64,000 nucleotides of DNA from Chelydra serpentina (lineage: Eukaryota; Chordata; Testudines; Chelydridae). The stretch covers positions 38,505,001-38,569,000 of the forward strand of contig JBAIAC010000004.1 in NCBI GenBank assembly GCA_037349315.1. The letters run 5' to 3'. The notes beneath the pieces were generated by a model. It ran no database searches. It was not told the DNA's origin and saw only the letters and a list, made by a program, of their open reading frames with translations. Every line of letters begins with the position of its first letter. Positions within the stretch are counted from its first letter, which is position 1. Made by a program: the position numbers and the translations under genes. Below are positions 23,240 through 34,242 of the stretch, piece after piece.

Positions 23240-25353
23240 GCCATCATCAATCGAAGATATGTGAGCCTGAGCCTGAGCTTCGAAAAGCTGCGCTCACCAC
23301 TTGCGACTGTGACCAGCAGCATGAGCAGAATCCTCAAAGCTTGCTACATATTAGGAAAAGTGTTCTTCGATGTTGTCCAGTTCAACATAGAGGTCATTAT
23401 CATTGATGTTTGAACATTCCCCATGTGTCAGTATCCAATGATGGTCCATGCAATTGTTCAAGAATGTTTTCCTGTCTCTGACAGCTTACTACGGTCATTC
23501 AAAAACCCTCAAGTCTTTTCCTGGTACTTTATTTGTCCACTCCTTCCTTGGATGGACACTCAAGCAGTGTCAACAAGCGAGCAAAAAATCTCCCTCTTAA
23601 ATTTTTCTTCTGAGCTTCTTATCACCTCATCTCTGCCCAAGTAACCAAACTATTTCTTCTGATTAATATGAGTTTCCTTGAAGACAGGCTTAACTCCTAA
23701 GTTTTCCGCCATTTCTTTGGCAACAGTGATGGTATCTTCAAATCCGTAGGCCACAACTAAATCAAGGCAGCTTCTCATCAAAGTAGTAGTGAGCGTGATG
23801 TCTACTGACTGAGTTTGTAATGCCTTGCTTACAACATTTACTTGGAACAGGATATCATGTCAAACCATAATTGAGATCAGAAATTTGAAGTCAGTGATCT
23901 GGTTTGCCAGGCTTGCACCTCGTGTCGGATTCCGGCCTCGGCTCTACTTGACTGCACCAGTTCCATCAGGATGTCGTAAACCTCAGTTGCTTGGTACCTC
24001 ACTGGCCTTACACTGTCAATGCGGCTCTCCCAGTGACGGTCACTTAGCGGCTTCACGGTCATATTTGTAACATTGTCCATGAGGATCTTCCATCTGATAG
24101 TCGATGCTGAAAACAGGATGTATATCCTTTGAAGTACTCCAAAGAGAGATACTGAATCTAAAGTTGATGACGCTGCATCTGACACAACCAGGTTGAGGGA
24201 ATGATAGCCACAAGGCACAAAGAAAGCTCTTGGATTCAGCGCAAGGATCCTTGCTTGGACGTCACTGTTTCTTCCCTGCATGTCCGTGACATTGTCATAG
24301 CTTTGGCCGCAACAGTCTTGAATGAGAATAAAATAAGACTTCAGAACATTCATAAACAGTTCTATTAGGCCTTTTCCAGCAGAGTCGTCTGCAGACAGGA
24401 AACAGATATAGTGTTCCTTTACTTGGATACAGCCATCCTCAGCGTCAACAAATCTTACTGTGAATAATATCTTTTCACTGTGACTAATGTTGGGAGTGCA
24501 GTTCACTATTATGGCACAGTACTTCACTTCGCCGAGCTACATCAATGTATTATCAAGCACCTTCCTTGCCATAAGGTCAATCAATTTGTTTTGAATTGTT
24601 TTGCTGCAGTAATGGTCCATAGCTTCTTTCCGAACTACTCGACATAGATGCTCACACATGACATCATATTTCCCAAGGAGCTCTACCAAACTGAGGAAAT
24701 TATTGTTATGGTTAGTGAACAAGTTATCCGATGAGCCCTGGAAAGCCACATTATTCTTTGCAAGGAAGAGGGTAATTGAGATCAGACACTTGAGCACATT
24801 CCTCCGATGCTGGGTTTTGACATTAATAATGCGCTGGTTTTCTGCATCTATGCATTTATTCAGCTTGAGCCTGGATTCAACCTCCATCCATTTGGAATAA
24901 GTACCCAGAAAGCACAAGCAATGATTTGGCATTCTTGTCAAATATTTTGCAGCAAAAACAGAACACTTTGTCAGTTGATTTTGCATACATTACCCAATGC
25001 TGATTCAGTTTTTCACTATTCTCGAGCACTCTTTCGCAGTGTGACTTTAAGAAGTGTTGCTTCTGCTCATTTACTGGAAACATCATATCCTCGATTTTCC
25101 CGGCTCATCCAAAATTGTATGATCAATATCGGCAGAGTTTAGGATCATTGGCCGTAAAGTAGGATCTGATGTATCTATTTGTGGTGTGCAATTTCTCACT
25201 GCCACTTCTGTCATCCCACGAGGCTGATTCTTCTTTATCGTTTCTCTCCTTTGCATGTAAACCAGATTTTTCCTTGTCATTACTCTCCTTTTCATGTGAG
25301 CCACATTCTTCTTTATCATCACTCTGCTTTATGCTGCCAGGAAAACAGGACAA
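23240..25353 (-). pseudogene. hAT transposase pseudogene, TTF zinc finger / DUF4371 type
   Basis: Encodes the enzyme that would cut and paste the surrounding hAT element in the nucleus. From N to C terminus: an acidic/charged repeat segment (25223-25353); a TTF-type zinc finger with NQHWVMYAKS and FCFCCKIF (24877-25086); a segment with FLAKNNVAFQGSSDNLF and LIDLMARKV (24537-24986); the catalytic core with DNVTDMQGRNSDVQARI and FVPCGYHSLNLVV (23877-24527); and the hAT dimerisation signature TVASGERSFSKLRLRL near 23260-23320. This order matches ZMYM1-like hAT proteins. At least three frame breaks separate the pieces, and the opening methionine of the 216-residue frame is internal. It is a transposon fossil, though quite well kept. 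A domesticated host gene is unlikely given the terminal repeats and broken frame. Confidence 0.88.
25224..25324 (-). repeat. 39-base in-frame tandem repeat in transposase N-terminus
   Basis: Two full 39-base units (25224-25262, 25263-25301) and a 23-base partial unit. On the minus strand they encode charged 13-residue repeats of the form NDKEKSGLHAKER. The period is a multiple of three, so the repeat grew while the frame was still coding or was tolerated by it. Confidence 0.85.
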
Positions 25354-26099
25354 TTCTCCATCACTTTCCTCACATTTCTATTCCTTATCTTCAAGTAAAT
25401 ATGTTAATTCCTTAGTAATAGGACAACCTAGATTGCAATTGAGCTTTTCGCTTCCTATACTGAGTTCCTGAAGGCTTCTTCAGGGGCAGCTTTTATTTTA
25501 TATGGGTCAAAGCAGACAGTATTAGGGAGAGCAAAAGTCTATGTTCCGCAGTCTTAGAAAGTCATCAAACATTGTGTTAAGCACGGCAAAAGAAGTAACA
25601 GTATTTCTTTTATATTTTTGTGTTTATAGGGTTTGAGAGATATCTCTGGCATCTCATTAAATATATGCTTTATTAGTCGCTACTTACACTCTTCAAGTCT
25701 TAAAACACAAGTACACTTTCACAATTACACAATAATACAAGGTTCGCAATATTGCAGCTAGGCTCTCACTTTGTTCTTATAGCTCACTGACTGGTGATGG
25801 CCCCGCCCTTTGTATACCTGTGAGGGTATGGCTGACAACATTCTAGGAGGTTCAAGGAAAATGTAGTTCTCAGAAAATCTGGAAGGTTCCACAAGATTTT
25901 ACAAAGGTCCAGAACATTCTAGGAGGTTAGTGAAAAATGAATCCACATCCAACATACCTGAAGCATTTTACTTCAAACATTCTATTTTCCCCTTCGTCAC
26001 TAACAACAAAAACAGCACTCCGAGCCCAGCACCTCCCCCCTCCCCAAGCCTGGCACCCCAGGTGATCACCTGGGTTGACTGCCCCTAAATCTGGCCCTG

Positions 26100-27919
26100 G
26101 CCAGATTCATGATCATGTCCCAGATCATTTACTTGGAGTATTCAACACCTGCAAACTGATCTGCTGTATAAGTAAGACAAATGAGTTAAGTATAAGATTT
26201 GTTTCACATGCATTCACATTCACAAACAGATGATTGCTTTCAATATAGTTCTATCTGAATTGAATAACAATCCAAGGGCAAGATCAATGTGTGGATCCTG
26301 AGAAAGCTAAAACTCTCTTGTTTTTACTTCAGAAAATTTGTCCTTGATAGAAGAGAAGATATTTGTGCTGCCAAAGGACCATCTGCATTGTTTTTACTTT
26401 ATTCCTGCTTTTAGGGGACTATCAAGAGTGTCTAATATGAAAAGATTAGATAGGATAGATAATAGTGTAACCCACAGGCCTGATAAAGTGATATCTTTAA
26501 GAGATCTATTGGGGTAGGAGTGAATCGTGTCTGGGTCATTGTTGCTAAGCAGATGTAGTACTACACATTCAGATTTGGGTGTGGAAGTTTTGGATATGCT
26601 CCAATAAGTTCACTGTTGCTGGGGTCAGACTCCATAAGGGCAAGCAGTCAGGGCAGCTGCTTTACAAAAGGCCATGTGCCTTGTGTGAGTTGGGAGAAGC
26701 TGAACCCTGGAGTAGAAAGCAGGCTGTTCCCGCTAAATCTGGAGTATTTTGCATCAGGTTAGTGATATTGTTAAGCCACCAATAGGGAAGTATGAGCAAT
26801 GTTAATTATAGAAAGGGGAACCTGGGAGGGAAAAAATAATTTATTCTATTTTAATTGTATGTTTTGAATGTTGTTTGATTCTAGTCAAACTGTTTTAAAT
26901 TGTCTCAACGACTATGATTCACTAATGTTTCTTTAAATATGATAATGGGGAAAGTCATTCATATTTTGCTATTCTCAGTTTTGTATTTTCTTGTAACAGT
27001 TTTTTTTAAATCAATATACTTAATTGAATGGTTGGTTAATCAGTTAGCTGACTGGCTAACCATGATTTCTGCAGAGGAAGAATCTGCATAGATTCCAACT
27101 GAATATTCCTACAAGCAAGTGGAGGGAAGATGTTGCTTTTTACTCAGCAGACTGTATAAATTTGGTGATCAAAAACTCTAACTGAGCCTCAGGTCAACAC
27201 AACCTAAGGTTTTGGGAACTCTGAGTTTCTTCTTACTGTGTTTCTGTGGGGACTGACCTGTTCAGTTTTAATTTGTTTTCTTTATTTATGTTTACGTATA
27301 ACTGTGAAGATAATGAATGTGGATTGTAAAAACCATTTTATGTTGTAAAAAGTTTGTATTATGTTTCTTTATCATAAGATTTTACAAAGTTGGTACTCAA
27401 TTAAATTCATTCCTTTTGGGGGTTTTGGGAACTTGAATGTGGGGAGTTTGACCCTGTGAATCCTTGCTGAAAATCGTTAGAGACTGAATTCTGGGTCTCT
27501 GGCTGCTTTTCTACGGGCGTTGTTTTGCTTTGTTTTAGGCACTGGAGAAGGGCAATGAAGTGAACTCTAGCGCAACCAAAGGTCACAATAGCATGAGTAG
27601 GAATGTGGCTTGAACTGGAGCTATACAAAGGCCCAGATGAAAGCACATAAAAGGTCAAAGGAAAGACTCCCATCAACTTCAGTGGTCTTTGGATCAGATC
27701 CTAATTGTGTTGCCCGTAGCTCTGGACCTATGAAAAAGAAAACAGACAGGATGTACTTTGATTTCTTGTGTGAATTAGTCAAAGCTCAATCTTTTTTAAA
27801 ACCAGTAATACAACAGCTGTATTACTATTAATTGAGACACATCCAGAAATCCCTTCTCAGTGCGAATAAATTAAATTATAATGTCAGGAACAGATTATTT
27901 TCTCATACAAAATTCTGAA
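26100..27919. other. No recognisable feature
   Basis: AT-rich. The segment 26460-26770 is GC-richer and could be LTR debris, but no ends or duplication are visible. Confidence 0.4.
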
Positions 27920-28330
27920 TCTGTGCTAAATGCAGCTTCCACTTCTCGTGAGAGACTATTCAAACACCTAGCACAGTGGTGGGCAACCTGCAGCCCACCA
28001 CTGACCTAGCAGATCTCACTGGCAAAGGTTTTCTTGATACTGTGCATCCATTTAAAATGAGCATTCTTAATTTAATCCTATTATTCCTACTTCCTAGGGG
28101 TTTCCTCTGTCCCAGACTATAGTTGTCTCTGAGGCAAAGAAAAGTTCCAAGCCCTTCTCCCTTTGCTGGATTTAATAACATCCACCTTATAGCATTACTC
28201 TACAAATACCTCTGTGTCTCTATCAAGAAGACTAAATAGGAGAGCCATTCTTGATTCTGTTTATAATCTACTATCCTGTTCTGAACATTTTCCTGATTGT
28301 TCAAAACATTTTTATTTAAGGAGCTCAGCT
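27920..28330 (-). repeat. Old CR1 3'-end fragment
   Basis: Minus-strand copy of a CR1 3' untranslated type. Words such as ctcgtgagagactattc, tctcactggcaaagg and cctattattcctacttcctag follow the order of that consensus as I remember it. It is interrupted by a 30-bp hAT relic at 27974-28003. Divergence is high, so the subfamily is not assigned. Confidence 0.6.
27974..28003. mobile_element. 30-bp hAT (Charlie-like) relic with 8-bp target duplication
   Basis: CAGTGGTGGGC at the left and GCCCACCACTG at the right form inverted ends of an element only 30 bases long. The flanks acctagca (27966-27973) and acctagca (28004-28011) are identical 8-base duplications. The CAGTGGTGGGCAA start is a Charlie-type hAT end. 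Removing the insert and one duplication restores the CR1 context. Confidence 0.85.
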
Positions 28331-29735
28331 GCCTCATGGGACCTGGTAGTGAGCACAATAGGGAATCAAGCAAGCAGTGCAGACCATGATCACTATTGGC
28401 CGGCTAGGAGAGGGAAGACATCCCCACAGATTTCCCAGAGAAATAGGGGAAATGGGAAGGATCTTATTGTATTTTGTGGAGGGAGAGGTAAAGTAGTAAA
28501 TTGGGAGTGAAACCAGACACCTCTTTTGGGAAGGTAGTAATGAGATTATGCAATCACCAATACCCCAGTGCCAAGCACTGAAGATGCATCTCATCAGTGT
28601 TGTAAGAGTAAATATGTCCTGACATAACTTTTTGCACCTATCATATGCATTCCCATGGTATGCAAGTCTGCATGATTTCACAAAGTACAGTACATCCTGT
28701 GTGAATGTGTTTGCATATTATATATAATAATACACACAGACACACAAATCATAGTTGCAGGGATCTCAAAATTAAATTGACAGTCACATGTCAAAGATAT
28801 TCCTTTTAACCAATTCCCACTTACTGCTACTTTCCTCATACAATGCATACATCATAAATTGCCCCAAAGATGAACATTAAACTATTTCTTCCCCTCTTTA
28901 GAAGGAAATATCTCCTTTCTTCATGCTTCTAAATACCATGTTTATTGCTATCTAAGAGAAAAGGAAGAAAACATTCTGCTCCTGTTCCTTGGAAAGGAAG
29001 CAGAATTTAGTTTCCTTTGTCTTGTTAATTCTAAATTCTGCAAGTGATAAAATTAGTGTTTGAGTGCGCTCAGATGTCAAGAGGACCTTTTCTGTCCAAA
29101 GAGCACACATTATATTCTTAAATTATCCTCCTTTAAACCATCTCATTTGTGATCCAAAGTTGACAAACTATTGCCAAAGGTCTGGGAATTGCAGTAGGGA
29201 GCAAAGGTTTTATATAAAGATTCTCAAACTTTTCAGAGGAGGCATGTTTAGTTCAAGATACTTGGTCCAACCACTGAGCTTGTAGGTGAAGCCTTAAAAA
29301 CAACGAACAAGTGTCTCAACCTTTCAAGCTACATTAGTTACTTTAGTGTCATTTTCATGAAAGCACAGAGCAAAATAATCCAATAAAATACCAATATGGC
29401 CTGTACAGAAAAGGAAAATGTTTCCTATATTTTTATTCTTTTCAGTAATTTTAATCAGTCTAGGATTTTGATTGGAAGCTTTCAAACTAGGAGAAAACAA
29501 TACGTTTAGGTCCAAAACATCAAGAGCATCAAATAATTTTGGGTGTCCCCATTTTTGGGTGTTCAACTTGCAACACCTAGACAAAAACTGGGGCACTCAA
29601 AATTTATGGACACTTCTTGAAAACTTTGGTCTTAGCATTTACCTCTGAATTGACAACTGCATGGGGAATTTATTCATTTCGTGTTTGCATATTCACCAAG
29701 CCAAGCAAAACATTCTTAGTGGCCAAATGGAGCTC
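28331..29735. other. No recognisable feature
   Basis: AT-rich. Around 29530-29600 are words (gggtgtccccatttttgggtg) of an old dispersed repeat. No supported gene. Confidence 0.4.
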
Positions 29736-29739
29736 TTGG

Positions 29740-31870
29740 AGCCCACCGCTGAATTTGGTTAGTGGGCACTCCTCGACTATGTGTATTGTTCATTTGATCT
29801 GTGCCGCAGCTGCAGTTTGGATTGTCTTGAAGACCCCAACGGTGCTAGTTGGGTGCACAGAGGCCTTTCCCAGTCCAGAATTAGCTAAGTGGGGTCCACT
29901 GACAATGTGGCAGGTCAAAGCCAGGCAGACGAGCAGTAGGGTCTGTGATGAGGAACTGATTGGTGTTAAGTACCCGCCTTCCCACTACAAGGACTCCGTT
30001 GTGACATCCTGACATTGCAGCCTTGACCACAGTGGGTGTCGTGATGAAAGACGAGTCGCTGGTGGGCTAAAAAGGTCACTGAACAAGGGAAAGCTTGGGT
30101 TGGCACATACCTTCTTAAGCAGCTTGCCAGCTGCAATCTCCCTAATGATGTAAGGGGGATCAATGTGGCTCAGAACTGGAAGCCATGGAAGATGAGTTGG
30201 TCGGTGAGTTCCTATGATGATGTGCATTGTTAAGTTGTGCATCAACAAGTTTGGTGTGTGTGCTGACCGACTTCATATTGGCGCACAGTATGCTCTTGAG
30301 TACGAGATGGCAAGGGCTGAGGTCCTTAAGGTCAGAGCATCTGCTCCCCATAATGAACCTGCCAGTTTTCTAAGAAGTTTGTTGCATTCTTGACCTTCGC
30401 TGTTATCTTGCTCAGGTGGCTTATGTATGTCAGTGTTCGGTCAAGGGTCACTCTTAAGTAAACTGGGTACACTTCATGCTTCAACCTCTGGCCATTCATT
30501 ATGAAGTTTAGTTCCCTTTTAGCATGGACGTGGTGGAGATGGAATGTGCTAGAGACTGTCTTGTTAGTGCTAGGCTGAAGATGTCATGTCTTTCAGCAGT
30601 CGGCCAGCTTCGCAGCAGCATCGCTCAGGGTCTTTTCCAGCTCAGAGAAAGTCGGAACCTGTAGCCCACAGCAGATGCACCCTGAACTGTCTCAGAGTAG
30701 CAATTCGATGACATCAGTAACCCATGGTGGGAGGATTCTTGATATTTTAACAAGTAAACCCATGTGCCACACCATTATCATAAGCTGCAGTGAGGTCAAG
30801 GCAAATAGTACCTTTTAGCAAAGTGAGACTCACCAGTGTGGCGCCTCCTGGTGGTCATCTGGGAATTAGCTCTTTTCCAGCATCCGGAGTGCCCGCTGCA
30901 GACCGGTGTCTCGCCTGCTGCTGGCCCCGTGTCCCTCCCGCACCCCGGTGCCCCTTTATCTCAGGGTCTGCCCCCAGCAATAACCCACAATCTGGGTCAC
31001 CCCTCCTAGGGGAACCTCCAACCCTCTATCCCCACCTTGCCTCAGTGGCTACTGCCAGTCATCATCTAGCCCCCGCTCACTGGGGCAGACTACAGTCTGT
31101 TAACCACTCATCACTGGCAAGGGGGTAAGACCAGCTGCCTCTGCCTAACCCTGGACTGCACCTCTGCAGCCCCAATACCTTCTTTAGGCCTTGTACAAGG
31201 CCTGAAGCCTGGGGAGTTGCCAGGATGGAGCTCCCCAGCTCCTCTTGCCTTTCCCCATCACTACTCTACCTCAGGTATCCGTCTCTCCCAGGCAGCCAGG
31301 TCCTTCTCTCTCCAGAGCTAGAGAGAGACTGCTCCAGCTCCTGGCCCCCAGCTCTCTTATCAGGGCCAGCTGGGTCCTGATTGGGCTGGCCCCAGCTGTG
31401 GCTGATTCCCCAATCAGCCTAGCTTTTCCCAGCCGCAGCCCTTTCCAGGGCTGCTTTTAACCCTTCTTCTCCAGGAGTGGGGCAGCCACCCCACTACATA
31501 CCTGTTTTCAGGTTTCTTCAAAAAAAATTTAAATTAATGTGGTTAGTGCAAATACTTGATTGCATGTGTTTGACCTTTTCAAAAGCCTGCTTGCTCAACA
31601 TTCAAGATGTTCTCCACCTCTGGTGTTATTTGCTGTAAAATCAAGGAGGAGGAGGAAAAGACCAAGAATCTGAACTTCACCCATTCCAGCCGGAAATGCT
31701 GGAGTTTACTTTGTTGCCTTGGAGTAGCTCAACAACCACTGACACCAAGCTGATCATCCGTGAGTGCTGGCCAAGTGACTGATCTAAGGCCAGTGCTCAG
31801 AGCTGACATTTGTTGCACAAAAACTTACAACTGTGGGACTCCCTGATTTAGAGGAGCTAGAAATGTCTGG
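29740..31870 (-). pseudogene. Non-LTR retrotransposon ORF2 remnant, Jockey-like, split by an LTR
   Basis: Minus-strand reverse transcriptase and C-terminal region. Upstream half (31500-31870) gives EHLECxASRLL then NTCNQVFALTTLI, matching the segment before the first catalytic aspartate. The downstream half (29740-30813) opens with a degraded AAYD...VWHMGLL catalytic block (about 30765-30805), then RELNFIMNGQRLKHEVYP and LRVTLDRTLTYISHLSKI (about 30425-30540), then LPWLPVLSHIDPPYI (about 30145-30195), and near 29800-29825 NPNCSCG, a zinc-binding motif at the C terminus. The split coincides exactly with the LTR at 30814-31498. Several stops and shifts are present. The family resembles Jockey-type elements; the exact clade is uncertain. 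Confidence 0.75.
30814..31498. mobile_element. Solo LTR inserted in the non-LTR element
   Basis: 685-base segment ending ...ccccactaca, flanked by tacct at 30809-30813 and again at 31499-31503, a perfect 5-bp duplication. It interrupts one reverse transcriptase frame, which confirms the borders. The left end reads tttagcaaag where the second copy at 31871 reads tgtaagcggg, so the terminal TG is probably mutated here. No internal retroviral or Gypsy coding region is present. Superfamily is not resolved from the LTR alone. Confidence 0.8.
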
Positions 31871-32276
31871 GTGTAAGCGGGTCGGACTCACCCCTGCAGC
31901 ACCTCCTGCTGGTCGATCCAGGGAATTAGCTCATTCCAGCTCCAGAGCGCCCTCTGCAGGCCGGTTGACCGCCTGACCGCTCTGGCCCCCGTTTCCCTCC
32001 CAGGACCCCGGTGCCCCTTTAACTTGTGTGTTGCCCCCTGGCACTACCCCCACAGCCTTACTCTGAGGGTCTCCCCCTCCCAGGGGAACTCCCACCTACT
32101 ATACCCACTTCGCCTCAGTATTAGGCCACTCCCAGTCACCATCTAGCCCCCGCTCACTGGGGCGGACTGCAGTATCAGCCACTCATCACAGGCAAAGGGG
32201 GTTTGGACCTTCTGCCTATGCCTACCCATGCCACTTCTTATTGCAACAATCTATAACCCACTAACAACCTGCCCAA
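31871..32276. mobile_element. Partial LTR, same family as 30814-31498
   Basis: Starts TGTAAGCGGGTCGGACTC and follows the first LTR through shared words such as gcacctcctgctgg, gcccccgctcactgggg and gccactcatcac. Similarity fades near 32230, and sequence of the outer hammerhead repeat begins near 32277. Same orientation as the first copy. Whether the two once flanked one provirus cannot be told, because the sequence between them is non-LTR element. Confidence 0.7.
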
Positions 32277-32832
32277 CTGCTCCCACCTTCCTTTCCTCCC
32301 TATGACTGGTGGGGTGTTAACACATTTCAAGGGATCTGTGACACCTCCCCCATACTCATCATAGTGGTATCATTATGATATGATTATGACATAGTTATAC
32401 TGCACACTTGTACAAAATGTGTCTTGTGAGGTGTCTATGGAAAATGATTTGCTGAATATGATTATCCTATTAGTATGCATGTATCATTTTGTATCTGAAG
32501 TTATGAATATTGACTATGTATCTGTATTTCAAATGTGCCTACTCTGGGTAACACCCACAACTACTATCAGGTACAACAATGATGAAGCCAGACAGTACTA
32601 ATGGCTCATCAACAAAGACAATGGACTATGGAAGAACTTAGACTTCCTGTAAATGTTTCAGCCTGCCTGTAGTAATGGCTGCTATGATTCAGCAGAGTAT
32701 GCAAGGCCATGTGACCAGACCACATGACACGGAACTCCATGTTGGTACCTGTATTTTTCCACAAACTGGACTTGGCACTGAGTTTGGAACAAAGGGAATA
32801 TGGAAAAGCTAGATTAGGCAGGGAGTGACATC

Positions 32833-33096
32833 CAGTAGCGTAGCAGAATGCGGCGGAAGCAGCGCCTTTTTTTAGCAGCACTAAAAAAAGGTGCCGCTTC
32901 TTTTTAAGCGCCACTTCTTGCACTCACCCGGCGGCGCTCCGGGTCTTCGGTGGCATTTTGGCAGGGGTACCACCAAAGACCCGGAGTGAGCCGCCGAAGT
33001 GCCGCCGAAGACCCGGAGCGCCGCCGGGTGAGTACAGGGGGAGGCGCCTTTTTATAGCGCCGCTCCCTCTGTGCTCCAGACCTGGCTGCGCTACTG
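32833..33096. mobile_element. hAT MITE, CAGTAGCG ends
   Basis: 264-base element with inverted ends CAGTAGCGTAGCAG and CTGGCTGCGCTACTG. Flanks gtgacatc at 32825-32832 and 33097-33104 are perfect 8-bp duplications. The GC-rich interior contains an internal palindrome around cggagcgccgccgggtgag and its inverse near 32925-32945. The short open frames inside are by-products of that composition. Confidence 0.9.
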
Positions 33097-33341
33097 GTGA
33101 CATCATCTGGGGGCCTCACTCCCCACACAAGAGAATACCTGGAAACACCAGAGAAACAAACACTGAACTGGGGGAAGTGCTGGTCCCAGGCTAAAAGGAT
33201 TTCTAGCCTGTGTATGGAAACTTGGCAGACTGTTTGTATCAACAGTCAGGATGAGAGATTACTGATTCAAATTCTATCTAATATTTTAGGAAAAAGAACA
33301 GGAGTACTTGTGGCACCTTAGAGACTAACTAATTTATTTAA

Positions 33342-33383
33342 GCATAAGCTTTCATGGACTACAGCCCACTTCATCGGATGCAT
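33342..33383 (-). ncRNA. Hammerhead-ribozyme-like relic (GCAT/ATGC type), left arm
   Basis: Minus strand: stem I GCAT, core CCGATGA (first U position changed to C), stem II closed by TGGGCTGTAGTCCA, GAAA intact, then GCTT and ATGC. The AGCT after GAA is self-complementary and could only pair as a dimer. One core base is wrong, so activity is not expected. Confidence 0.55.
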
Positions 33384-33592
33384 AGAATGGAACATATAGT
33401 AGGAAGATATCTATATACACATACAGAGAAAATGTGAAAAGCTGGAAGTTGCCATACCAACTCTCAGAGGCTAATTAATTAAGATGAGCTATTATCAGCA
33501 GGAGAAAAAAAACTTTTGTAGTGATAATCAAGATGGCCCATATCAGAGAGTTGACAAGAAGGTGTGAGGATACTTAACATGGGGAAATAGAT

Positions 33593-34091
33593 TCAATTTG
33601 TGTAACGACCCAGCCACTCCCAGTCTCTGTTCAAACCTAAGTTGATGGTATCAAATTTGCAAATTAATTCCAGTTCAGCAGCTTCTTGTTGGAGTCTGTT
33701 TTGGAAGTTTTTCTGTTGCAAAATTGCCACCTTTAGATCTGTTATCGAGTGAGCAGAGAGGCTGAAGTGTCCTTGTACTGGTTTTTGAATGTTATGATTC
33801 CTGTCAGATTTTTGTTCATTTATTCTTTTGCCTAGAGACTGTCCGGTTTGACCAATGTACATGGCAGAGGAGCATTGCTGACACATGATGGCATATATCA
33901 CATTGGTAGATGTGCAGGTGAACGAGCCCCTGATGACGTGGCTGATGTGATTAGGTCCTATGATGGTGTCACTTAAATAGATATGTGGACAGAGTTGGCA
34001 TCAGGCTTTGTTGCCAGGATAGGTTTCTGGGTTAGTGTTTTTGTTGTGTGGTTGCTGGTGAGTATTTGCTTCAGGTTGGGGGGCTGTATGT
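33593..34091 (-). pseudogene. GIY-YIG endonuclease fragment of a Penelope-like element
   Basis: Encodes the C-terminal endonuclease that nicks target DNA for Penelope-type retrotransposition. Read on the minus strand, an upstream zinc-type CQLC (about 34030) is followed, through a segment without a start codon, by the clear frame 33593-33901. That frame opens with IYAIMCQQC and MYIGQTGQSLGKRIN, giving the GIY-like YAI, a second CxxC and the YIG motif with the catalytic arginine of GKRIN. Further on, QQEAAELELICKFDTINLGLN fits the conserved end with its glutamate. The CxxC before the GIY-YIG core is a feature of the Neptune-like group. The usual histidine after RIN is not seen (RINEQKS). No reverse transcriptase precedes it. 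Confidence 0.85.
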
Positions 34092-34201
34092 AATAATAGC
34101 TCACCTTAATTAATTAGCCTCTGAGAGTTGGTATGGCAACTTCCACCTTTTCACATTTTCTCTGTATGTATATATATCTTCCTACTATATGTTCCATTCT
34201 G

Positions 34202-34242
34202 TGCATCTGATTAAGTGGGCTGTAGCCCATGAAAGCTTATGC
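34202..34242 (+). ncRNA. Hammerhead-ribozyme-like relic (GCAT/ATGC type), right arm
   Basis: Plus strand: stem I GCAT, core CTGATTA (the G of CTGANGA changed to T), stem II TGGGCTGTAGCCCA with perfect pairing, GAAA intact, GCTT and ATGC. It has a different core lesion from the left-arm copy, so the shared ancestor could have had an intact core. Confidence 0.6.

Larger units (their letters stand above)
22842..26099 (-). mobile_element. hAT transposon (ZMYM1-like transposase), decayed, 3.26 kb
   Basis: Ends CAGGGCCAG (22842) and CTGGCCCTG (26099) form short perfect inverted repeats of the hAT type. Between them a minus-strand transposase has its domains in the normal order. The expected 8-bp duplication is not visible (flanks ctcagagg and gccagatt), so it has eroded or one end is secondary. 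Short non-autonomous elements with the same CAGGGCC start (14421, 48255) may be mobilised by this class of transposase, but that is inference from the ends alone. Confidence 0.8.

Noticed and set aside
23877..24527. 216-residue frame as a host ZMYM1-like gene
   Set aside because: It is a piece of a frameshifted transposase between hAT terminal repeats, with the other domains in other frames.
30790..31460. Proline-rich open frames
   Set aside because: They fall inside the LTR at 30814-31498 and change frame with its base bias.
30814..32276. Two LTR copies as one provirus
   Set aside because: Both are in the same orientation, but the DNA between them is the continuing non-LTR reverse transcriptase on the other strand, not viral coding sequence.
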